Origin: Pogostemon cablin | Lineage: Eukaryota > Streptophyta > Magnoliopsida > Lamiales > Lamiaceae | Direction of reading: 5' to 3' | DNA: 64,000 nt | Assembly (NCBI GenBank): GCA_023678885.1 | Contig: CM042982.1 | Location: forward strand, 11,532,001-11,596,000 | Shown: positions 11,321 through 21,989 of the stretch, one piece after another | How positions within the stretch are numbered: position 1 is the stretch's first letter | Layout of the letters: every line of letters starts with the position of its first letter | Program-made: the position numbers and the translations under genes | The notes under the pieces: model-generated | The model's input: only the letters and a program-made list of their open reading frames with translations | Databases searched by the model: none | Told to the model about the DNA's origin: nothing

Positions 11321-12544
11321 TGACTCGTGTATTTTTTCTATTTGAAGAAGGAGATAAAAATTTGCTAAACCTCGAAAATCGTTCAATGATTGAAAGAGTT
11401 GCCATTATAGATCAAGATATCAATTTCTTCTACCGTAATCCTTAAAATCTTTAAAAATTGCAGCGGATATACATTTTGAGTTGGAAATCGATGACGAATC
11501 TCATTGCCATCATAGGCCAAGATATCCATTCCTTCTACCGTCCGATAGATATTGGATCAACTACCAATTTCAAAGATAAAATCTATAGCTTTGGCAAGAG
11601 TATAATTACACACGCATCCACATCACCAACTAACTTCTTAAGAAAAATTGATAGGCTGAAACTTTGAATTTTTAGGTCAAAGTGTCTCATACCTCAGCAT
11701 CGTTTTCTTCACAAAATCCCAAAATCCATCTTCATCATTAGCATTTCGACAATCGATTCTGAAGTCCGATCTACTGAAAATCAAATTTTGAAGTCTGATC
11801 TACTGAAAATCAAATTGGGACGGGTAGATTCGATAGGATGTTCATTAAAAAATATCAATACAATTACTTAATAGTGATGGTGCCAGAATATTTTGTTAAA
11901 GGGTTCGAGAAGTATAGTCTTTATTTTACATTGGAGTTCTGCAAAAAATGAAAAATCTTCAAAATCTGCAAAAATTGCCAAATTCGCCAGAACTGGATTT
12001 GCAAAACATTGGAAAATAAAGCATAAAGCCCAAAATTCAACATTTTAATTCGTCAAAATTGGTTTTTTAGAACAACCCGAAAATTCCCTGCGTCATTTAC
12101 CCCAAATATAAAGCCCAAAATTCAACATTTTTACTAGACTGCGGACGGTTTAGAAACTTTAGAAACTTTAATTCTCCTCCTCAAATGCGTGGATTTATAA
12201 GGAGGAGGCATCTCCCAAGTTTCTAATCATTTCTTGGATTGAAAGAAAAAGATGTAGAAATATTAACGGTAAGGTTTTACTCAAAACTCATATCTGCTCA
12301 TTACTTGGATTGAGAAAGGAGACTGAAAGGTAAGTTTTAACTCATACTCTTACTTCTTTAATCATTTCTCTCTTTAGATTATTATATTATAACCCTGTAA
12401 GCAATTAACATTTATATCTCTTACACTTTAAAATGGTATCCAATTTGCAGACATGGAGAATAAACAATAAAAAATTAAGCTGCATGTATGATTTATCCAG
12501 GGGTGAATTTTGACATCGGGTGCAATCGGTAACTAACGAAATTA
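11321..12544. other. Non-coding repetitive region
   Basis: Small related phrases recur: gccattatagatcaagatatcaatttcttctaccg (about 11400) and gccatcataggccaagatatccattccttctaccg (about 11505), and a doubled gaagtc(c/t)gatctactgaaaatcaaatt near 11760-11815. At 12170-12210 ctcctcctc and gaggaggag face each other as a short inverted repeat. No convincing gene. Confidence 0.45.
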
Positions 12545-13240
12545 TACTCTCTTCATCCATTAAAAATGTACCAATTTTTTTTCTTTTTTCACGTGAAATA
12601 AAGATTATTATAATTCATATATGATGGGTAATTGTATTAGTAGTATGTGTGGAGTCATGAGTGGAGTCCTTTTCCTATAAAAAAAATGTATCTTTAGAGT
12701 TCACGATCAAAATAATAATCATGAGTGTCCTATAAAAAATGTATCTTTAGAGTTCACGATCAAAATAATAAAATAAATATCTATCAGCGTATTGCTTCAC
12801 AAATGTTTAATGCCAAAATTGTTTCCCTTTTTATTTTTCCTCTTTGGACTAGACACGCTCTATATTGATCATTTTCTATTTTTAGTAAAAATTATGTAAT
12901 CTTTAAGAATAGTTAAGAAATAAATTTGGATGGAATAATTAATTCTCATCTAACATTCGAACATTGTCAAACAATTGAACATTCCAATTATTTAAAAAAA
13001 ATATTTTTTTACCAACGAAATATTCTGTGAATAAAAATCCTAATTCTATTGTTAAATAGGTATAACTAATAAAATTATACTCTCTTCATCCATTATAAAT
13101 GTACCATTTTTTTCTTTTTCCACGTGAAATAAGGACTATTATGCGTGGAGTCATGAGTGGAGTCCTTTTTCCAAAAAGAAAAATAAATATCTTTAAAGTG
13201 GATAATCAAAATAATAAAATAAATATCTATTAGCGAACAG
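12545..13240. mobile_element. Two decayed Stowaway-like MITE copies
   Basis: atactctcttcatccattaaaaatgtacc at about 12543 and tactctcttcatccattataaatgtacc at about 13079 start similar blocks that continue through cacgtgaaataa and gtggagtcatgagtggagtcc. Neither has a clean matching right end. The first copy contains an internal 50-bp duplication (tgtatctttagagttcacg near 12689 and 12738). Confidence 0.55.
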
Positions 13241-13845
13241 AGCAGCTAATGGAATATTTATTATACCTAATTTAAAAACATATATAAAATTAAGATATTA
13301 TAAAAAAATTCAATCAAAATTTTCAATCCAAATTTATTAACAAGAAATATCAAATACGCAACTCTTTTAACTATAAATTAAGAGATAATAAAATGAAATC
13401 ATAAATAACAATGAGATATTAATGATAATAAAGCTGTGAAAACCCAATTAATTATGATTAGGAAAGGAAAGTAAAAGAAAAATATTAATGCATGACAAAG
13501 TCTCTTGTGATATCCTTACTAGAGACGGATTATGTGATAGGTTAAATTGTAGTTAATTTTAATTAAATAATATTTAAAAATAATTTATATTCTTCAACTA
13601 CTCCTTAATTATAGGAACTTTTTGATTTCCTAATTAATTTAATTTATTTATTTCTATACTTTGTTGACTTTACGAAGGTAGACATGAAATCTTACAAAAT
13701 CATCTTCGACCTTCGCTATGTACGTTGCCTCCGTCTACGCTGTCCTCTGTCGTCATGTTCGAAGGTTTAATCATTACATAAACATACATTTTGATTATTA
13801 TAGTTGGAATAATGAAATCAAAATCCTGCAAAACATAACAGATTG
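13241..13845. other. Non-coding spacer
   Basis: AT-rich to about 13680, then a short higher-GC patch (ttcgaccttcgctatgtacg...) at 13705-13765. No gene or terminal repeat recognised. Confidence 0.5.
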
Positions 13846-14100
13846 CATATCCTACTAACACCTATCTAAACAGTTTATATCACAAATTGCTTTAAACGAA
13901 TTAAGCCCTAACCAAACGTCTCATACAAATCCAAAAATCATTAACTCTGATACCAATTGATGGCAATGGGATGAAAAACATAATAGATTGCATATTCTAT
14001 TATCGTCTATCCGAACAATTTATATCACATCTTGCTTGAAACAAATTAAGTCCTAACCAAATGTCTCACACAGAGCCAAAAATCATCATCTGATACCAAT
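13846..14100 (-). repeat. Duplicated retroelement leader containing the primer-binding site
   Basis: Two direct copies of about 130-145 bp (near 13846-13972 and 13991-14100) share agattgcatat...aattaag(c/t)cctaaccaaa...ctgataccaattgatggc. On the minus strand each begins with (a)ttggtatcagat, a tRNA-iMet-like primer-binding site. The second copy lies directly after the LTR that ends at 14101. The duplication includes the LTR/PBS junction. Confidence 0.6.
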
Positions 14101-15361
14101 TGATGGCGATCGGATTTTATGGTCTGCGCAACCTATTCGAAATTCATGTATATCTAACGCAGAAAAAGATAGCAAGTATTACCTTTGACCATAGATTGTG
14201 TGGAGAAGGCGATCTGTAAAAACGAACAATGATCTCTCGATCTTCTATTATATTCTTATGTTTCATCTAGACGGCATGTGATTCCAACAGCTTCTTATGT
14301 CTCATCTAGACGGCATGTGATTCGTACAGCTCTGTCTCAAAATTAAGATTTCAAGATTTTAGGTGTCGCAGGAAGTTTTTTCTCTATCCTTACTATTTTC
14401 TTAAAAAAACGTGAAGTTATAAACTAGAGCGATAAGATGGCTTGGTGTAGAATAGGGATCAGAAACCAGAAGGAGAAATTAGGGTTGGTTCTCCCTTACG
14501 GTTTAAGCATTTAAGTTTAGCGCGAAACTTATAACTTAAGCCCAATAATAAAATTCAATCCACTAAAAAATTATTATTGCACTACCACCCAATTCCAAAT
14601 TATGTTATGGGACTTATTCTTATTATAAATTTATTTATCTTCCCGTGTTTAAGATATTTAATTACCACTATTTAAATGAGTCATTGAAAACTTAATTAAT
14701 TAATTAATCTCTAATTTCAAAAGTAGTATTACTCTACCTTATTATCATGCCGGATTAAATCCACCTGCATGGCTTTATATGATAATCCTCATGAGCTCCT
14801 TAAGGGGACATCATCAGCCTAAATAATTAGAACACGGTTCCTTCTACAATCAACAGCACACCATGCATACAGTACCATCTCCCAATTGACTGAGCATAGT
14901 GATTTACAATTAAATATCACCCATTGATGAATCAAAGAAAAAATATTGAATTACGTGTTGAGGTTATTGTATATGGATTAAGAGTACGAACATCCATAAT
15001 AATCGAGGTCTTGTTTTTTACATAGTCAGTACAAATCAAACAACCTCAAATGGTTCAACTCAATACACACAAAGTACACTAGTGTAATTTTATAGTTTCT
15101 AATACCACATTACAACCATTCCGATAGTTTATCCCAATCTATCTCGGTTGTGAGCCTCTATTCATATTTTGTAAGAAACTGATAATATGATCTTCCGTGC
15201 GATGCCACACACCATATTATCTACAATATAAAGTAAATGGACAATTGCATCGATATATAAATAGATTATAAGATGCAATCATTTGATTAGTGATTCACAT
15301 TTTAAAATATTGTTAAAAAATTGTTCATACTAAAGCTAGACTTTTAGCATACAATCTAACA
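14101..15361 (-). mobile_element. LTR of a truncated minus-strand retrotransposon, related to the solo LTR at 7.1 kb
   Basis: Read on the minus strand it starts TGTTAGATTGTATGC(TAAAAGTC) and ends GCCATCA, followed by a primer-binding site (ttggtatcagat). It shares long diverged blocks with 7148-8329, for example the segments around gtgtgtattgag and catccataataa. It is 1261 bp. No coding region or second LTR follows, so only the 5' LTR and leader remain. No convincing target duplication was found. Confidence 0.7.
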
Positions 15362-15657
15362 ATCCATACCCAACTTTTTACAGAATACACCCACATTGAC
15401 ATATTTACAAGAATACCAACATTCAAAAAGACTAAAATAGCCCTCACCCTAAAAACATCAAAACACCCGCCCCACATAAGAAAAGATTAAAACGCTTTAT
15501 ATCATGTTCACTCTTTTTTCTCACAAAAGAATAATTACCCTAAAATGTAAGGAATTAATTGTAGTACGATAATCATGACTAAGTAAAATACCAAACTCTT
15601 GTATATAAATAAATACGCACTAGTCTAATTAACACAAAAAATAATTAAAGAATGTTG
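15362..15657. other. Short non-coding spacer
   Basis: AT-rich sequence between the minus-strand LTR and the inverted-repeat element. Nothing recognised. Confidence 0.5.
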
Positions 15658-16724
15658 TTAAATACACATCCTTTTTTATTGAATACACACCCCCTTTTAA
15701 TTTTTTATTTCTTAATTTTATTATATACACACCCCTCAAATTTTCAAAAATACCCTTATAAGATTAAAATTATACACACCCCCTCAAAATGTGAAAAACA
15801 ACTGGTGTTCATTCGTTGATGTCAACTCATATTGATGTTTGCTCTGCTGAAAAAAATGAAAAACAACTAAAATTTTGAAGCAAACTCAATATGTTCACTC
15901 TGCGAAATAACCATTTGGTATGTACATCAGTTTATTTTCATAAAATCCCCAACCATCCTTTCTTCCAACACATGCTTCATGTCTCTATAGACAGCAAAAT
16001 GCTAGGGTAAAGAACAGGATTAACCTTATTGCTTAATAGATTGAGATAAACCTCTTTAAAATATTTTAAAATATTTCAGAAATTCAAGAGCAAAAAGGAA
16101 CTAAAGAGTTAAAGGTATGTTTATTAGTATAGTTATCTAAGCATATTATAGGTGAAGTGTCTATAAGGAAAAGAGGTACGTCTATAGATAATCGTCCATT
16201 CATGGTGTTGCTCGATAACTTGCATAATCAAAGAGATGGTCTTCTTTCACCTACGGAAATCTCTCTTTTCACAAACATCTCCTCAAAGTCAAAATATTTG
16301 ATTTTCTGATTCTGAATTTTATTTTAAAAAAAAACAATTGCTATGAAACTTCTTGACGCTAAACGTTTAGTAAAGCCATATTTGTCTTTGTACAAATCCC
16401 TACGTCAAAATTGATTCGATTTTATGATTTCATCCAACTAATAAAAGACGATTGAATTTAGAAGAGAATCAAAAACCACAGGCAAGATTATTGGGCAGTA
16501 ATGAACGCGCGATGAGGAACTAAATGTAAAAAATGAACAGATTTAAAGAAGGGAGATATTTAGGATTTATGAGATAAGATAGCAGATAGGTATTAGATAT
16601 AATTTATTTTAAATATGTGGGGTGTGCATTAAATAAATTAAGGGTAATTTTGAAATTTTAAAAATATATATTTAATAATATAATAATGTGGGTGTGTATT
16701 TAATAAAAAAGAGTGTATATTTAG
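15658..16724. mobile_element. Non-autonomous element with about 35-bp terminal inverted repeats
   Basis: The left end (ttaaatacacatcctttttt, then attgaatacacaccc) matches the complement of the right end (16690-16724) at about 31 of 35 positions. The interior, about 1.0 kb, has no coding capacity. A left-end-like fragment (aaatacacccc) recurs at about 56425-56465. The superfamily is not clear because no confident target duplication was identified. Confidence 0.6.
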
Positions 16725-18271
16725 TGAGACCCATAATTAAAACGGGTAACCTTGTCCATTTTTTGAATTAATTAACTAAAAAGGAAAAAACTATAAATTG
16801 ATTACTAAATAAATAAAAATGCAGGTGAGAAATAGGTGTTTCAAAAGATGATACTAGATAATTCTAGTTCTAGTGAATTCAGTCCAAATCGGTCGGATCA
16901 ATCTAAGACTACAACAAAAGAACACTTTTATTTGAGTCACTTTGTATTATGTCTTTAATTATTTTTTATGACATTTTATTTGAAATACTTTATAATAAGT
17001 GTCATTAATTATTTTTTGAGACACCTTTTTTAAGATAATTTGTATTGTGTCTCTAATTATTTTATATACATCATTTGTATTTTTATTAAATAATGATTAA
17101 ATTTATAATTTATCAACTAAGTAATAAAAATAATTTATTTCCCTACAATGTCCTAATTTTGGTCATTTCTTGTGTTAAATTTCGTTTGAGACACTTTTTT
17201 TTAAACTTTTCACATTACGTGTATTTTGTTGAGACACTTTATAATTAATGCATTTATTAAGTGTTCTTATTTTATAATTGGGACACTTCATTATTAAATT
17301 TTCTTATTTATATATTACATGATACATATTTTTACTTCTAATTTTAAAAAGAATTTTATTAAATACATTAAAATAAAAATTAGAAAAGGTTTAGGCTCCA
17401 AAAGGCTCTCTAAATCAAAATTTATTGATAATTTAAAGATCTAATCATAAAAATCCATCTATAACAACCACTCTAAAATTAAAAAAAATATATAAATTTA
17501 CATAATGATTTTGACTCTTCAAATTTAGATAGTCAAAACAAGTTCTTTAAAATTTAATGCATTTAATATTTCAATACTTCCAACACCATCTATCATATCA
17601 TAATCATAATCATAACATTTTAAAAGTACAAAGGTCATGAGAAACATTTTCTTCCCATTTTATCCTTTTATATTTTTCCAATTTACTTTTATAACCTTAT
17701 TTTATTAGTTATTTTAATAAATTATTATTATCATAAGTTTGAATTCTATTAACTATCAATTAATTGATACGTGACTTTGAAATCTAGGACAATTATTTAG
17801 TTACAAGCTGTTGAAATTCTAAGATACCTTAGATCTTCGTCTTCCCATCACCTCAATATATAAACTTCGTCTTCCCATCACCTCAATTAAACTTCCTCTC
17901 CCCAACACCTCCATTCTTTCTATTTGATACTAGAGTGAAGCATCTCATTATCAATTATTGTAGGAAAAAAAAATTCGACAATCGAGGGTTGGGCTTTCGG
18001 AGCACGATCGAATATGGAGATGTTGATGCTGCTCAATTATTGCAGAAGAATAGATTCGACAACTGCACCTGTCGATGCGGCTGTGTGGTGTATTACATAT
18101 TTACATTAGACGGAATGAATTGCATGTTCGGTTTCTGATGTTTATAATGATCAATTCAATATGCAGAGATGTTCTCGATTTTTAAATTCTGTAATTTGAT
18201 TCAATCATTGTTGTGTTGGTTCTTGATTTATTTTCTTCTAATATGGACTAAACTGTAGTAATTTTGTTTAG
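16725..18271. other. Non-coding region with short repeats
   Basis: From about 16900 to 17300 variants of gagacactttataataagtg and tgtctctaattattttat recur at irregular spacing. At 17838-17895 cttcgtcttcccatcacctcaat is repeated in tandem about twice, plus a decayed third copy. A 67-codon frame at 17935-18138 has no recognisable domain. No gene is called. Confidence 0.45.
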
Positions 18272-18272
18272 T

Positions 18273-18567
18273 GTAGGGATACGGTAAAATATCAATTTTG
18301 GTCTTTTAGGATAGATCAAATCTAATTTCAGTTCTAAGTATTAATAATTTCTCAAAAGTGGTCATCCGTTATCCGAAATTAATCCTTTTAGTCCACTTTT
18401 GATCCATTTCTCGTCCGAATCTGGGGATTTTCTGGCGAGATGAGTTAGTAAATTCCGACGAGAAATTAACCAAAAGTGTACTAAAAGGAACTAAAAAGGA
18501 CCAAAATTGGACTAAAATGACTACATACTTTCCTAGAGGAGCAAAATTGATACTTTCCCGCAGGGAT
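18273..18567. mobile_element. MITE with imperfect terminal inverted repeats
   Basis: The left end cggtaaaatatcaatttt faces the right end aaaattgatactttcccg. The outside direct words tagggata and cagggata suggest a 7-8-bp target duplication, as in MULE- or hAT-like elements. The arms also contain ccaattttgg-type complements (tccttttagtcc / ggactaaaatg). It is non-coding. Confidence 0.6.
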
Positions 18568-19167
18568 ACATTTGAGTAAAGGCACCCTTAGTAGCGACTT
18601 CTTGGTTAATGGTGATACAGCTATAGGTTACATCAGCAATGTAAACACGCCTTAAATTGGTTGAATTTTGTTGGCATTGAAATACAATTTTATTGGATCT
18701 TCACGCCTTAGATTGGTTGTATTTTGTTGGCATTGAATTTTTCTTTTTCTTGTAAACAATACAATTTTATTGGATCTTTAATTGTTTGTATACTATTTCT
18801 AAATACATATGCAAGCATTTTATCATATGCATATATGGAATTGTTGCTCTTGCATTAATTCTTGATGGTAGACTGAAATAATTACAAGTTATCTGCATAT
18901 TGCTTGGAGTTGGTGGATTCCTTAATGAGTGTGGGAATGTACTGAAATTTCGGATGTTGAATTCCAATCATATAAGTCTGCTTATTAACTAATTGGTCAA
19001 ATGATTTTAAATTTTTTTAAAAGTATAAACAACATCGACAGTAAATATTTGATTTGATGAAGTCCTTTTATTGTTAATTTTGTTTTGTGCTTTTGTTTGA
19101 TTAAAGATGTAATACCCCTACATGCCCATATCATTTTATAGTTAAATAGGACTATGACCTTTCATAG
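18568..19167. other. Non-coding flank of the Tat element with an 80-bp duplication
   Basis: cacgccttaaattggttgaattttgttggcattgaa...caattttattggatctt (about 18640-18700) is repeated at about 18700-18780 with an insertion of a T-rich run. No gene is seen up to the target duplication at 19168. Confidence 0.55.
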
Positions 19168-19172
19168 CTGTC

Positions 19173-20235
19173 TGTAACAACAAATTTTGTATTTATAATA
19201 AAATAAAAACAAATTGGGTACAATGATAATCCAGAAGGATTAAACTTGAAAATTTAGGAAACAATCTCTATTTATCCTCTGATTCTTCTCTCAAATCAAT
19301 TTGGACTTTGAATTTGACTTTGACTTTGACTTGAGTGTGTTGCGCTGACTATATTGACTGCGCTGACTGTGTATGTTGAGTCAAATCTTCAGTTGAAGCT
19401 TGTCCGAACTCGAGTTAGGGGCTTTGTAACGTTAACCCAGAGGCGTCGAGCCTTTGTTCGGATTAAACTTGTTTGCTGTGAAAAAACACTCGATCTGGAG
19501 GGCTTAGCACCTTAATCCCGGGTCATATGCTGTTCTTGGCTCGAAGAACAATGAAGAACTTAGTGTATGGAAAACACTCGATCTGGGGGGCTTAGCACCT
19601 TAATCCCGGGTCGTATGTCGTTCTTGCCTTGAAGAACACTTGAAGAACTTAGTGTATGGAGAACACTCGATCTGGGGGCTTAGCACCTTAATCTCGGGCT
19701 GTATGTCATTCTTGCCTTGAAGATCTTGAGGAGCGTTGCTCGTGTTTCAATCTCTTCAGAGCGTTGTCTTCTTCGGATGCTTCAGTGTGTCAAATGAAGG
19801 GAGGAAACCCCTTTATATAGATGAGAGGTGAAGACTCCCTCATAAATGTCTTGCATTCTGATTGGTCCACTCTATTTTGGCCATATTTTGCGGGCTTGAG
19901 CCTCCACTTGTGTGGGCTATAATCAGACATATTTTACTTGGGCCTGATTTAATTCGTCTGGGCTTACTTGACTTTAAGTCATGCCTCATTTGACTTGGGT
20001 TATGCTTTATTTAATTTAAGCCCTTATCAATTAACTTGGGCCTCTTGACTTGGTCCATACTTTATTTAATTTAACCCTCATTTAATTTGGTGGGCTTAAA
20101 TTAATTATCAATTATTAATTAATTTACTCTAGGAATTAATTTATTTAAATTTCAAAATAAATTAAAATTAATATTTAATCAAGAAAATCCACGTGTCACC
20201 ATTTGATTGGACCGTAAATTTTTTAATTGCTTACA
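19173..20235 (-). repeat. 3' LTR of the Tat element
   Basis: 1063 bp. It contains three tandem copies of a roughly 92-bp unit (about 19477-19735) holding aacactcgatctgg...cttagcaccttaatc...gaagaac, and a (TTTGAC)-rich tract at about 19311-19336. On the minus strand a TATA box (CTATATAAAG, 19811-19820) marks the U3 promoter. Confidence 0.93.
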
Positions 20236-21989
20236 AATACCCTGTTGCGATTTGTTCACGGACGTCATATCTTGTTGTGAAGGAATCACAGAAGTTCCTC
20301 TTTGTTTTTTGCCCTCAATCTCTTGGCCCAACCCTTTTGTCTTCCAGTGGCCCAATTTATTTTCTTAGATGACCCAATTTATTTTCTTAAGCCCAAATCA
20401 ACTTCTCCCTCCTTAATTTCAAGATTATAAGAGAAAATAAGGACAGATTTGCTCCATACTCCTCAATATGATTTCCAAATATTTGCTCAAAATTAAAATC
20501 TCTCAATATGATTTCCAAATCTTTGCTCAAAATTTAAAGAAATCTCTAAAAATCTTGAGAGATTTCAATCATGCAAATCATTTTCATAATCTGCCTCAAC
20601 CTCTTCACTATATAAGAAGGACCTGGTTTTCTTTTCTTTTCTTCATTCATTTTTAAGTAAACTCTCAATTTACTTTTCTTTAAGTAAACTCTCAATTTAC
20701 TTCTCTTTAGGTAATTTAGGTAAACTCTCAATTTACTTCTCTTTAAGTAATTTAGTAATAATCCGCAAATATGATAATATGCAATCATATTTTGCATTTC
20801 TTTTTACGTTAGACAACCACTATATATTTTTTTTGCATATACTTGTATGATTGCTATATATTTGCGCTCTTCCTGTCAATCCTAGTCCTTCTTCCTTTTT
20901 GAAGAAAGGTCCGACAAGCCTCGTCCCTAACGGTTGTCCCTTTACGTTGTCCCTTTGAATGGAATTGGCTATTGTCCCTTTCAATGGAGTTGACTGTTGT
21001 CCCTCGGTTGTCCCTTTCAATGAAATTGGTTGTTGTCCATCGGTTGTCCCTCAATTGCACCAGCAATTTGATAACAAAATTGAGGCTAGCGTAATTAGTA
21101 GTCAGTTGACAAAACTGAGGCTGAAACCTACGTGTGAGGCAATCCTGGCTTCTACAATAACAAACAATGGCATAGTGCGGTGAGTGGTTTTCAACGGTGG
21201 TGATTGTTGGGAGCAAAAGACGGTGTGCTCTTTGCAGCGGGTTTTCAATTTCGACAGCTGATGTCAACAAGCGACAACGCGATGAAAACATGGTGTTGAT
21301 AGCCGAGAACAACGGAGGCCTAGGTGGTGGCTCGTGGGTCGAAACTGGTGATGATGGGTTCCGAGGTGCGCTGTTTCCGGCGATGTGGCGTTTCAGCGAT
21401 GGTGATTATTAGGAAAGCCGACAAGGAGCGGCGGCTGTCAAGTTTCGGCGGTGCGCTGATGACCTCGGGCGGGTGGTAGATCTTGGCGGATAGTGGGTCT
21501 TCAAAATTTCCAGTGGCGACACCCCGTGACAACCCGATAACGATGGTCACATTCACATCTTCTTTGATGGGAGAAACGGTTGTTCGTATCTTCATCGGTG
21601 AGAAATAGCGACTTGCAGCAGATTGGCAACGAGCAGCGACTGGTGGGAGATTGTTAGTTAGAGTCGAATCTGGCAGCAAGATCGTGATTTCGGCGGCGTC
21701 TGGTGTCGCGTTTCCGTCGTGATTTTCGGAGGCAGTGGCGCACGAGGGCGGTGGTCGAGTGACCGGTTACTGAGGCGCTGGCGGTAATGCAGATCCAGAC
21801 GTGAGTAACGTTGGGCGGAGTGTGACTCTGGCAGCAGCAACAGGCGCGTATTGAAGCGGCAATCGAAGAACCGGCGGTGGATGGACGTTGATGGGTCGTA
21901 ATTACCGACGGTTGTTGCACGTCTATCATAGACTTCGCATTCTTGATGGTAATGACGCTGTTTCACTTACTCGATGGATAAACTTTTAG
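20236..21989. other. 3' non-coding part of the Tat element, with short repeats and a GC-rich block
   Basis: At 20655-20760 a 22-23-bp unit (taagtaaactctcaatttac) occurs about three times. At 20935-21050 gttgtccctttcaatgga-type units repeat several times. From about 21190 to 21960 the composition becomes clearly GC-richer than the rest of the window, with many cggcgg and gcggcg words and several short competing frames in all directions. No frame shows a domain I recognise. The block could be a captured host fragment or the promoter and leader of the antisense ORF. Confidence 0.5.

Noticed and set aside
11218..11445. 75-codon plus-strand frame
   Set aside because: It reads through a tandem duplication and its repeated peptide is a by-product. 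No start context or homologue recognised.
17935..18138. 67-codon frame with several cysteines (CTCRCGC)
   Set aside because: Short, single, begins in repeat-like sequence, and no known domain.
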